In this document: positions 24,901-36,900 of the stretch, piece after piece
Numbering within the stretch: position 1 is the first letter of the stretch
Layout of the letters: the number at the start of each line of letters is the position of its first letter
From: Manis javanica
Lineage: Eukaryota; Chordata; Mammalia; Pholidota; Manidae
Direction of reading: 5' to 3'
Assembly: GCF_040802235.1 (NCBI RefSeq)
Contig: NC_133158.1
Span: 24,369,001 to 24,433,000 of the forward strand
Length of the DNA stretch: 64,000 nucleotides
The notes under the pieces: model-generated
What the model saw: only the letters and a program-made list of their open reading frames with translations
What the model was told of the DNA's origin: nothing
Database searches by the model: none
Position numbers and translations under genes: made by a program

Positions 24901-27900
24901 GATAATAGCAAACAACAGTGTGTGAATTTTCTGTCTGCAAGGTGCAAGGTTATGGGATTGCTGTCAGCAGCAGCGTGAGGATGGGAAGGCCCCCTTTCAT
25001 CCAGACCCTCCGTGGGGTAGTTCATTACCCTTCACAGATCCCACTGACAGCTACAATGATCATCTTATTTGCCCAGAAAACTAGTCAGTTTGGTCATAAA
25101 CAAAAATAGCTGCAGAACCAACAAAGGATCCCAGGCCATACCCGGTCCTTTTATGTATGTTACACCGAAGGCCCAGGGCTGGATCCAGATTTTATGGTCC
25201 CTGATGCTTACTCAGTTTTAGAATTTTCTTCAAAAAAGGAAACAAAGGTATGAATTCATATTTAGGTAAGGGGAATGTTGGAAATGGAGAATTAGGGATT
25301 AGTAGTTTCCAGGGGTTAGGAATAGAGGAAGTATTTAGAAAAGAGCAACGGACATGTGAACCCACCCGTGGGATAGAATTGCCCAGAACTCAGTGGGCTC
25401 ACAAATGAGTACATATAAAATGGATGACATCTGAATACGATCAGTGGGTTGTATCCTTGCCAGATTTCTGGTGGCGATAATACACTGTGGTTTTGTAAGA
25501 TGTTACCCTTGAACGAAACTAGGTAAAAGCTACAGAAACACTCTATTATATCTTATAACTGCATGGAAATCTACAATTATCTTCAAAAAAGAGTTTGTAA
25601 AAAAACTGGATAGAACTAGAATCAGATAATATGAAAAAAAAAATAGGCACAAGGCTTTGAAAGGCTCCTGGTAGCGAGAAGCTTGCACACTTAAGCTTCA
25701 TTGGCTTCCACATAAATCCATCTCTCATCAAAAAGTGGGCCGACAGAGGAGGAGGTAGAGTAGACATGCGAAAGCTTCTCAAGACCCACAGTGAATGTGT
25801 AACACACTTCCTAGGATTCTGTTTTAACCAGGAGTGAGGCCACTGGCTTTAAAATACACACAGGATACTTACCCACATAAATAGGCTGACTCCACTCACT
25901 CCAGAGCCCCACTGCTCTGCACACGGAGCTCACAGTTGCTCTCACTTGAATGGAATACTTAGAAATATCATCAGTTACCACGGTGAATGTATTGGTCATC
26001 ATTTTTTCTGTCTAAATGGGAAAAAACGAACATTATAAGAATCTCTGGTCACATAATTTAAGGAACGCCAATTATCAGATTGGGAGATCATATACTTAAA
26101 ATATCATCAGTTACCATGGTGAATGTATTGGTCATCATTTTTTCTGTCTAAATGGGAAAAAATGAACATCATAAGAATCTCTGGTCACATAACTTAAGGA
26201 ACGCCAATTACCAGATTGGGAGATCATATATATGTAAAAAATGTGACTCACTGTTCAGTGACCTATTTTAAATCGATAGGACACCTGTTGATTAGTTTAC
26301 TCAAAGTCTTTCAGTGTGGCTTGTGTTGGCAGTCACCCTTCAGGGGAAAGCTCTCTTCTAACCAGCATAAACAAAATGGTCAACTGTAAGGTCTAGCTGA
26401 GCCATCGAGTCTAATTGACATTTCCTGATTGAAATACTGGAGGGTCTATGGCAGTCTGCATGGTCCTCCTCACCCTGTCCCTCCACATTCTGTAGTCGCA
26501 TCACTACACTATCTCTTGGTTTCCGTCATACCTAGAAGGCATCCGAAAACTACAATCTGCAGGCCAGTCTGGCCAGCTCCCTGTTTTTGCAGGGCCTGCA
26601 AACTAAGAATGATTTATATATCTTTAGTGATTGAAAAATATCAAAGGGATAATACTTCATGACACCTGAAAATTACATGAAATTGAAACTTCAGTGTCCA
26701 CTCATAGTCTTCCTGGAACACACCCACGCCTCTTTGCTAGTGTGTTATCTATGGCTGCTTTCGTTTTGCAGCTGCTGAGGTGCATAATTGTGACAGTAAC
26801 CACATGGCCTTGGAAACCTAAAATAGCTGGCTCTTTACAAAAAAAGCATTCACTGAATGTCTCAAACAACTGGAGCCAGAGGTTGGGAGGAGGGTGTGCA
26901 TAGAGAAGAGGAAATTGCAGAGACCCTGAATCTAGGAAGGGCTGGGTTTGAATACTAGCTCTACCTCCAACCAAGTGCAGGGCAGATTCTTTGACCTCTC
27001 TAAGCCTCAGTTTTCTGAAATGTAAAATAGAAATAACAAAACCTAACGTATTATTGAATTAAGTGGAATTAACTTTGTAAAACCCAAGCTTAAGATAGAT
27101 TAGGTTGAATCATAGAAAAACTGCCAATATTCAGACCACTTTTGACCTGCAAAAATACCAATTTGGGACGGTTCACTCAAATAACATGTCCTCAGTAAAG
27201 GCTAGTTTGCCACACGAAATTTAGTCTGATATCTAGTGTTGAAATGAGGCTGTTTTCTCACAAATGAGCCCTTCTCCTGTATTCCATCTGCTGGAGGCTG
27301 CAACTGCTATCCAGCTAATTGCCTGTGTCCCAAACCAGGGCTGAGCTTGGACACTGCATCTCACATACTCCTGGATGTGTTTCTCTCTTCCCCATACCTG
27401 CCCCATGACCACTGCCTATTTCAGGTCTGGTGAACTTTTTGCTTGGACTATTGTAGTACCCATTCAATATGACCCTTCCCCACACACTTCCAGCTTTCAA
27501 TCTGCTACCAAAACTACTCTTAGACTCTGCAGATTCAGTCATATTTTAATACTAAGCTTTCAGTGGCTTCCATGGTCTATGGTCGTAGTTTTAAAAAGAG
27601 AAACAATATCTTTCTTCCTTTTTTCTTTTTTCTTTTTTAAGTTAAATCTTATAGGTCATTCTGGGAGAAGTCCCAGTGTAAGATCTAGAGTCATGATTAC
27701 AATGCAGGCTTCATGTCCAGGCGGACTAAATTATGCCACTTGACTAAGGAATCATGTGCTCTCAAGCCATTGAGTTATTCCTTCTGCCTAGCCCCCCACC
27801 ACTCAAAGTGCAGTTGGCTGCCTAGTGCATGTCAGGAGCAGTTTATCACAGATCTACAGAGAGGTAAATACAGACATTGAGTATCCGTTTGGGAGCCTTC

Positions 27901-30900
27901 GTAGCCATTCGACATTGCCGCGTCATCTAAGTCTGTGATCATTGCCCTTATGTCTCGGTGTTTGGTTTTTCTAGCAAAATCATTTTTACTGTATTTTACA
28001 AAAGTACCAATCTGTGGTGGATTACAAATTAAACAAAGAAAGCAAGTCTTTCACCACTGGTATTTGGGGAAGCACTGGCTAAAAAAGTCCTTTTCCTCTC
28101 CCTCCAGGCAAGTTTCGATTCCTCCTGTAAAATGCCGTTCAATTCCTGTCTGTGGAGCCTGGCAGGTGCTCTGCCCTCTCGCTCCCTTGTATCTTTACTG
28201 TGGTGAGGCGACTCTGAGGCTGGGTGAGTGTGTCCACTAGCTGGGCCCCTGGATAGCAGGAACAGTGTCTGTCTTCTTATTATCACCCACAAAGAAGCCA
28301 ATTTATAAATGTTTGTTCAATCAAACTGAACTTGCTTTGCCTACTATCAGTAAGGCATAAGTTTTGATCCTGATTTCTCTATTACAATTTTCTAGCTTTT
28401 TGATTTTGGGCAAGTCATTTACTCTCTCTGTTCCTCCCTTTCCTGTAAAATGGGAAGTAAAATTATATAATCAAGTTACTATGAGGATAGAATAAATTAA
28501 CATAGTAAATGTTGCCACATATTGGAGCTCAATAAATGTTGGCTTTCTTCTCATTTCCTTTTCCCTTGAACTTTTAGTCCACTGGTACAAAAGAGTTTTT
28601 TAAGTTGGGGTAAAATACACATACCGTAAAATTTACTATCTTTACTATTTTTAAGGATACAGCTTAGCCATGTGAAGAACATTCACACTGTTGTGCAACC
28701 AATGTCCACTCTTTTCATCTTGCAAAACTGAAACTCTACCCATGAAACAACAACTCCCACCCCTGCCTCCCACCCCTGGAAACCACCATTCCACTTTCTG
28801 TCTCTCTGAATTTGACTATTCTTGGTATCTCGTATACATGCAATCATACAGAAATTGTCTTTTGTGACTAGCTTGTTTTACTTAGCATAGTGTCCTCAAA
28901 GGTCATCCATGTTCTAATATGTGTCAGAATTTCCTTTTTAAGGCTGAATAATATTGTGTCCTATGTATGTACCACATTATTTATCTAGTCATCCGTCAGT
29001 GGACATGTGGGTTTTTTCCTCCTGTGGCTATTGTGAATAACATTGCCGTGAACATGGATATACAAATATTTCTCTTTGAGACCCTGCTTCAAATTTTTTT
29101 GGATTTGTATATCCAGAAATAGAATTATTGGATCATATGTTCATTCCATTTTAAATTTTTTGAGAAACTGCCATACTATTTTGCAAACTAGCTACATTTG
29201 ACATTTTCACCAGAAGTAGTGCTGATGAGTTTTTAATCTGACCTTTGTATTATTTTCAACCAAAAGTAAGTCTTTTCAAGATAAAAGGCCACTAAGGTAT
29301 GGTTTATTTTCATAAAAACTGGGTAAATGGAAGTTACCTGTGACCTTGTTAGTTCCAAAGCTGCAACCAGAGCAGTCGCTGAAGATCATTTTTAAAATAT
29401 TTCTAAAACAGTGCTAACAACTATTGGAGTGATCTGAAGAATTACCTGAAAATAACCTTTCCTTATGTTATAAATTTTTACTTCATAATCAAAGCAATGG
29501 GTTGGAAAGGCAGAAACAGGTTTCCCCCATTGGATAGAGAGAGATGTTCCTTCAGTCTCTGCTGTGACATTCATTGGAGGATTTACTCGATCTAGGTTAG
29601 AGAATGAGAGATCAGTGATGGGCTGACAAATCTAATCCACTCGAGCCCCTCAAGGCATTTCTAAAATAGCATCTTCTCAAGTACTTACCCTCAGGATTTA
29701 ATTAGCTCATCTCCCAGCCACAGGACTCAGTGGTTCATATATGCCTCCTGTTTTCTAGCATTAAGAGGTAGAGATCCCTCCTGTAACCTTCAAGGACTGA
29801 CCCAGTTGTCACTGAATGGTTGAATCCCTGCTCCCTCATCTCATCACAGGACCCACCACCCCACCATCCTTCTTACTTCTTGCGTGGGACCAAGCTGAAG
29901 GCAAACCTGGTCCTGGAGAGTAATTGCCATGGAGCTCCTGCCAAGCCCTGCCTCTGCTGAGCAGGCAGGAGACCATGAGTGATCACTTCCCCCTCTGGGC
30001 TTCAGTTTTTGTTTCATTTTGTTTTAGGCGTCTTGTTTTGATTTGTTTGGAAGGTGGAGTAGGAAGCTCTTGCATGAAAAGAATGGATTGGGCTAAATGT
30101 GTCTTTACTTACAACTGTACAATTCTTTCGCATGGAATCTTACTTGATTTTCTTAAGGCAGTGTGATGTGAGTGAAATTATTTCTAAGTCAGTGTTCTTG
30201 TCTTAACTTATGTGACTTAGATCTCATGATTAGTGAATAGTAGAGACAAAGTAAGAATAAGACACCTCCGGTGCCAGAGCCTGGCAGTCCCTAAGCAGAG
30301 CATTTTTAACCAAGAAAATATTTATTCCTTTTAGTAATCTGAGGAGTTTGTCTCAATGAAATGGAAAATATACAAGAAAATGAATTCCTGGCTGTACCAG
30401 GTTTTGTCCATTTTCATATTATTATTTCCCAGGTCCTCCTCAGCATTTATTATTACATTATTACCTGTTTTCATGAAAGTAACATTTTTAGGTCATCTAA
30501 GAAATATATTACAGAACTGAATTGCCTAACCTACTTATAGGCTCTGTGATTCTTTCAAGAGCCATACTCCATTTAGATACAGATATAAATATAGGTGTAT
30601 CACAAGCCAAGTCATATCCTTTAAATAATAGTAGTTTGCGTATTTATTGGATACTTACAGAAGGCCCTGTTGTAAGCACATTATCATTATCAACACACCC
30701 AATTCTCACTAAAACCTTGTAGGAAGCATTAATTTTTGCCCATTTTTTAGATGAGAAGACTGAGAACACTCAGCTAGTCAGTGATGGAGCCAGGATCCAA
30801 GTCCAGGCAGCCTGGTTCCACAGCTCACACTAGTTAACTGTGCTGCCGTTGGTTAATAAACAAGCATTACTAACCAAGAATGCTATGCGAAATGTTCCTG

Positions 30901-33900
30901 AGTTTCATTAATGCAAGTGTCTAGGATGAAGGAAAATATCTCCTATTTTGAGACCTGAGCAAGTAAAGTCTTAAATACTATGTGTAGATCTGAGAATCAC
31001 ATGCTAAGAGAGGCATGATAACTCAAGTGCATCCAGAGGGGACAGACCAGGATGGGGAAGGATCATGAGAAGGAATGGGAAAGAGAAATCTCAGGATGGG
31101 AAACCTGGCTGCCTTTCGAGAGCTGAGAGGCTCTCTTGTGGGGAAAGAGACCAGAATTGTTTGGGAATCCATCACAGGACCTGTGGACAGAATTTTGATG
31201 AAATCAGAGCTGCTAAGAAATGTAATGGGCTTCCTTCATGAGTGATTACAACTCGGGGAGCTGAACACATCAGTGGTGCTGAGGTTGAGAGGCCATGGTA
31301 TCAGAAAAGTGGTCAGACTAGGCAATCTTTATAACCCCTGCCAATGCTGAGATCTGGGGATTCTGTTATTTTAGCTGTGAGTCAAGTCAGCCTTACCAAT
31401 TGCATGAAGAGCAAGCAGCCGATCGTGGGGCTTGATTGCCGCATGCTTGCTTGAGCCGTTAACATGCACTGCCAGGGTGTCCCGCCCTTTGCTGCTGATA
31501 AACGTCCTTGGGAACCAGCATGCAACATTTCTCTTCAGTGTGTCTTTGCTGTATTCTTGGCATTCTTCTGTCCAAGAACCATACCTAAATTGGAACACTC
31601 AGAAGTTTTTTAAGGCAGAGGAAACAATCCATTTGCATAAGTTAAAATAGGTACTAACCGATAGTAGAGGAAATACTGCGTGTCCTCAGGGGCATCCTTG
31701 CCAACGAGCCAGGCGCAGTGAAGAGAAACTTGGTATGGCCTTGAGTGCTGATGACTGTTTACCATGGTGTTTGTAGTGCAAGTTAAATTCACAACTGAGG
31801 TTCCAGGAGATCCTGGGTGGTCAAACATAAGCAAAAAAACATTGCTCTCCATAACTTGTGAATGTTGTACTTCCTTTGACACTGTAGTGATTGGGAACAT
31901 CTTAACTGTCATCAAAAAGTAGTCATCACTGCTTTAGGGAAACCTACGATTTGCAAAGGGCCACTTCAAAGGGGAAGAAGCTAGGCTTGCAAAGCCTGAG
32001 TTTCTGACATGAAAATGCTTTCTAGCTACTTAGGAAGGAGGTTTGCATAACATACATGTATGACAGTTCAATAACAGAATTATGTATTGTCATTCAGAGG
32101 TTGGTGTCCAGCAGCCTAGTTCTAATGCCACATTTGTCAGGTGCTGTCTGTGACACCTTGACCCCTACCACTGTGGGCCTCGGTTTTTCCAGTTAACTGT
32201 AAATGAGAGTGTTGGTCAAGGAAGGTGTCCAATGCCACGTCCCATCCTGAATTGGCATGATTCATTAGGTGGTACACAAATGCATCATGAAAAATGTAGA
32301 TGGCTGCTCAGAAGGAAATGAGTTGTGTCTTCACTGCAAAATAATACCACCTCTTTGGAGACTCAGTGCAGACTAGCAGTTAGAGTCCTTTTTAAGACGC
32401 AGGGTCATCAGGAAGTCTTGAGATGTTCAGTCGTACCTGTTATGTTCAGTTCACTGAGGATTTCCCATGGTTATTTGACTGGAAAGCCTTGTTTCCTTTG
32501 GCCCCCATTGTCAGCATGTTGACTGGTGTTCCTCAGGACACACTCTGGGAACACTACCCTTGTGGTTGTTCAGAGGAGGAAAGAAGCATGGTGGGCTGAG
32601 GGGCAGTGAGGATCTCATAGAAGCGGGAGTCTGCAGACTCAATCCTGAACAACAGAAAGGGGTCTTGAGCCTAGCTTAGGTCAGGGGTGAGATCATATTT
32701 ATCAGTGTCAGCCTGTGTCATTCTCTCCGGTGTCTCCTCTCTGGAAGAGACCACCCCACACCCCTCCTGTTGTCAGTAGAAAAATTAAAGACAAAAGGAA
32801 GACTGGCTACTGTGCGCTATCAGCATGTACTGTCGGGCATGTTTCTTTCTATCCATCCATATGCACAAATGTGGAAACCCAGAAATGCACATGCCTTGCA
32901 CTAAATGTGCTATTCCTGCACTGACTGAGCCATGCCCGTACAGCTTAGTTCCCTGATGTCTGCTGTCTCCCAGTCCCCTTCCAAGGAATTGTTCAGAATG
33001 AACTCATTTTGATTCAAGGAAGAATTAACTTTTCATTAGTGTCAACCTGTATTGGCATGCTCAGAGAATAACTAGGATTGAAGAGATATAATTGAGAAAG
33101 AATGAATGGGAAGTGGCACTGGACACCTTCCTTGACCAACTCTCTCATTTACAGTTGGAAAAACCAAGGCCCACAGTGGTAGGGGTCAAGGTGTCACAGT
33201 GAGCACCTGACAAATGTGGCATTTGAATTGTGAAACATAGTTGTGAATTCCAGTTACATATTATGGAGAGGTGGAAAAGTGGGCCAAGGAGGTACACAAA
33301 GACCTGTCTATCATCTTGTGTCTTCCTTGTATTACTCTCTGTACTTGAGATCAAGCCCATTGTGGATTGGCTGCTGTATTGTCTAGACAACATGTCACAA
33401 TGAGTAAATGGGAAAATCTTTACCATGCTGCATTCATTGCCAACATAATTCTGGGGGCACGGCCTTTTCGTTCAGTGACATGCAAGAGATCTGATAATTA
33501 CCCAGGGGTCAGACTGGCTAGGACGACTGTTATTAGGTGCACTCACTTATCCCCGGCCTTCTGTTTCCCTCGTGTGTGTCTGCAAGTGTTTCATCACAAG
33601 TATCCCTGGCTGTATGTATTAGGAACCCTAACTTGCCCCTGGAGAACAGTATGCAGACACTGGGATCCTCATGGCAGTTCGGTGGTTTAGTTTCATGGCT
33701 TCTGTGAACTGTCAGCAAAGTTTTACTCAGTTTGGTATGAGAAGCCATAGAATTGAAAACAAATCTACAAACACAACACAGGGGAATACTCCGTTGAAGG
33801 TGTGTGTTGCCTGCTGTGCTAGATGTAATACGCGTGAGGCAGTGTCTCTGCCCGCAGTGGGCGCACAGTCGGGGATGGCCACCTGGGAGTCGGTTCACTA

Positions 33901-36900
33901 TGGAAGGTCAGTCATGTGGTAAGAACCCAGTGAGGAGGAGCACAGCCCGTGAGTGGATTCCGAGGAGGAAGAGCACCGCCGGTGCACAGGGTGAAGAACA
34001 AAAGGGCTTTACAGAGGGGGTGTGGCTTGACCTGGGCTTTGGAGTATGGGGAGGATTCAGAAAGGCAAGCAGAGGAGGTGAACCCAGGGAAGTCAAGGCT
34101 CTGAGGCAAGAATGAGCCGGCTGTGGGTGGGCCATGCTTAGAAATCCTTCTGAGGAGAGCAGCGGATTCCTGTGACATGGTCCCTATTGCAGCAGATTCC
34201 TGTAGGGTGTGGCTGGAAAGATGAGGGGCCTGATGGGCCCTGATGTGTGTGTGGCCCTGTGGCTGTCGGAGCAGGGGAGTGAGAGGTGTAAGCGGTGCCT
34301 GCAGGGACGTGCCCATCGGAATCGGATGGGTGATGACACTTGGAAGCGGTCACAGCCTAGCTTAGGAGGTTGCTGAGGTGAAGAATACGTGGCAGGAAGC
34401 AATGACTAAAAAAAGAAAAGTGAGTTGTTTTCAACCTTCCCATATCTGCAAAGTCCAAAATACAAAATGGGACTTGAGGAGGCCCACCTTACCCGGTGGA
34501 GCTTTCAGTTCAGCAGAAACCCAGCAGCTTGGCCTGAGAGAGTGGCTGTCCCATGGGACGGTTTGCACACTGGCTGAGAAGCCCTCATGAAGGATGGCCA
34601 CACGCTTGCTTGCAGTGTTCATGGTATCATACTAAAAACACAACACATAAGTCATGATACATAAAGAGGAAATAGCCTTAATAACTATTTTAATCTAATG
34701 TGCATTTCTTCCATTTTTTTGAAATGTCACATAAATAAAATGCATCGATTTTGTTTTGCCAGACAAAAGTAATATTCTGGTTTCATGACTGAATACTTAC
34801 CCCACACTCAGCAGGGTGTGTACACTAAATATATACAGCTTTGTACACATCAGTCATATCTCAAAGTTGTTTTTAAAAATTAGTAAATTGCCCAAGTCTA
34901 GTATTTGGACATGTTTTTAAAAAAGCAATATGATAATAACATAGTAATTCTTCAGTGATTCATGAACACATTCTTAAAAACAAACAAAATGTCAGAATTA
35001 AGGCCACATTCCCTTTGACCACCATCTGTAGTTCCAGTCTCTCTGGAGTAAAGAATTGACAGTAAATTCTCCAGAATTCCATACTGAGTGAAAAGTAGTT
35101 AATACAAACTTTTTCTCCTCTCATTTAATTTTATTATGCATAGACTAGGTACCAGGTGCCTTATATATCCCCACAGTGACCTGACACTCTGGGAGGTTAG
35201 ATGGCTGGCCCGGGGTTGTCTGGGCAGGAAGTGGATGAATTGGGATTTGAACTTGGCTCCTTGGGTTCAGCACCCTGCCTCCTCCCATTTTACTCAGCTT
35301 CTCTTTTTTCTCTTGGCTGTCTTATAGGAAACATAAAACCACTATCAAATCCACTATACCTTAGAAGTTACTAATTTTTTTTTTTTAGGTGAAAGCATTG
35401 TCCCAAACTGAAACCATTCTGTGCTGCTGTTAAATGCCAGGTGACATGCTTAGCACAGGTTCACAAGTTCCCAGCCATTTCAATGGAGGCACTATGGGGA
35501 ACATAAACAGCCTTTTTTTTCCTTCCTTTTTTTTTTTTTTTTTTAACTATCAGGGAAAACACAGTCAAAATGAAAATTGCAACAAGGATCGCTGTCAGAA
35601 TAAACTTACATCTTCTTCTTGTGGAGTGTGTATTCTCACGTGATATCCTAGATTAACACCCCTTTGCTCTTGATCAGGATTTGGTTCCCAGCGTAAAAGC
35701 ACTTGAGCTAAGTCAGTAACAGTGAGGCTGAAGTTGACAGGTGGGAGAAGCAAAACGGCTAGGCAAAAGCAAAAAAAGCAACCCAGTGGTCAGTTGTATA
35801 CGGCGGCATTTTCAAAATTTTCAAAATGCTTCGCATAGTGTGGTGTTCGACATGGCCATTAGGATGTGTAATACCAAAATAATTTTAGAAGCAGATTCTT
35901 TAAAACTGCTTTTAACTCATTCTCTTTCTTACTTTGCCTATATCATCTAAAGTTTTTTATTGAAAGAGGAATATTTTTCTTTATCATTGTTCATTGTAAC
36001 TGTAGGTTTCAAACTGACGGTCATTATCCATTGATTGGCTTGGAAAATTTAATGGTTTAAGCTAACAAATAGTTTTTTTAAGACATGCAAGAAAATAGGC
36101 TAGAAACAACAGGGTGCGTGAAATAGAGTAGTGTTTCATGAATCTCTGATTTCCATTAATTAAATCTCCTTATGCATGTGTGTGTACAGGTTCATGATGT
36201 AAAGTGCATTTCTTCCTTTTGCTTCAAAGACAAAAAAATAATATTGTGAGCAAAAGTACTTAAGTAGACATTTATAGAAAGAAAGGTACTTTTTCCTTAA
36301 TGAATCATTCTCTACCTTTGCTTTCAAAAACACGATTTTTAAGTTACAAAATCAATGCCTGTTCAGTTTAGAAATTTTGTGAAAAGCACAGATGAGAAAA
36401 CAAAAAAACAGAAAACAAAATATAACTACCCACAACCCCACCACTGAGAATGGCATTAACATGTGATCTATTCATTATCTTTTTTTTAGGGGTATATATT
36501 TATATGTTTTTACACATTTTTTTTTAAATTAGGAAAATATGGTACACACATTTGTGAACCCTCCTTTTATATTCATTTGCTTCCTGTTCAGGGTGTTTCC
36601 ACTGACTTATAATATTTAATAACTTTCCACAACTGCATCCAGACTTGCCACGTACCAACTGCTGGGGTTCTGTCTGTACCTCACTGTCCTTTGGTAGCCG
36701 CTGGCCAGATGTGGATATTTAAATTAGTTAAATAACATCAGACGTGCATGAGCCATATTTTAGGTGCCTGATAGTGGCTCATAGCTGGTGGCTGCTGTGC
36801 TGGGAGAGCAGGTATAGGGCACTGTCGTGTCACAGTCTTCTCAGACCACAGTGCAATAGGGACCATGCCACAGTTTTCTTAGATGCTGTCCTCTCACCAC

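Larger units (their letters stand above)
14020..25872 (-). other. IL5RA: IL5RA intron 7 (long)
   Basis: About 11.9 kb of noncoding DNA between the WSXWS exon and the transmembrane exon. It holds several MIR fragments, an L2-like piece near 14.87-15.05 kb and a CR1/L3-like fragment at 22.66 kb. Human soluble forms are made by splicing or read-through in this part of the gene, but I could not identify an equivalent exon. Confidence 0.8.
26012..29445 (-). other. IL5RA: IL5RA intron 6
   Basis: Noncoding. It contains the tandem duplicate of the exon 7 start (to 26230), an ancient repeat (26540-26860), MIR copies near 26.95 and 28.4 kb, and an antisense L1 3' end (28590-29220). Confidence 0.85.

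Noticed and set aside
26008-26012. Alternative acceptor GACAG for IL5RA exon 7
   Set aside because: It puts the exon out of frame with exon 6; TTTAG four bases upstream gives the aligned T-E-K-M-M-T-N.
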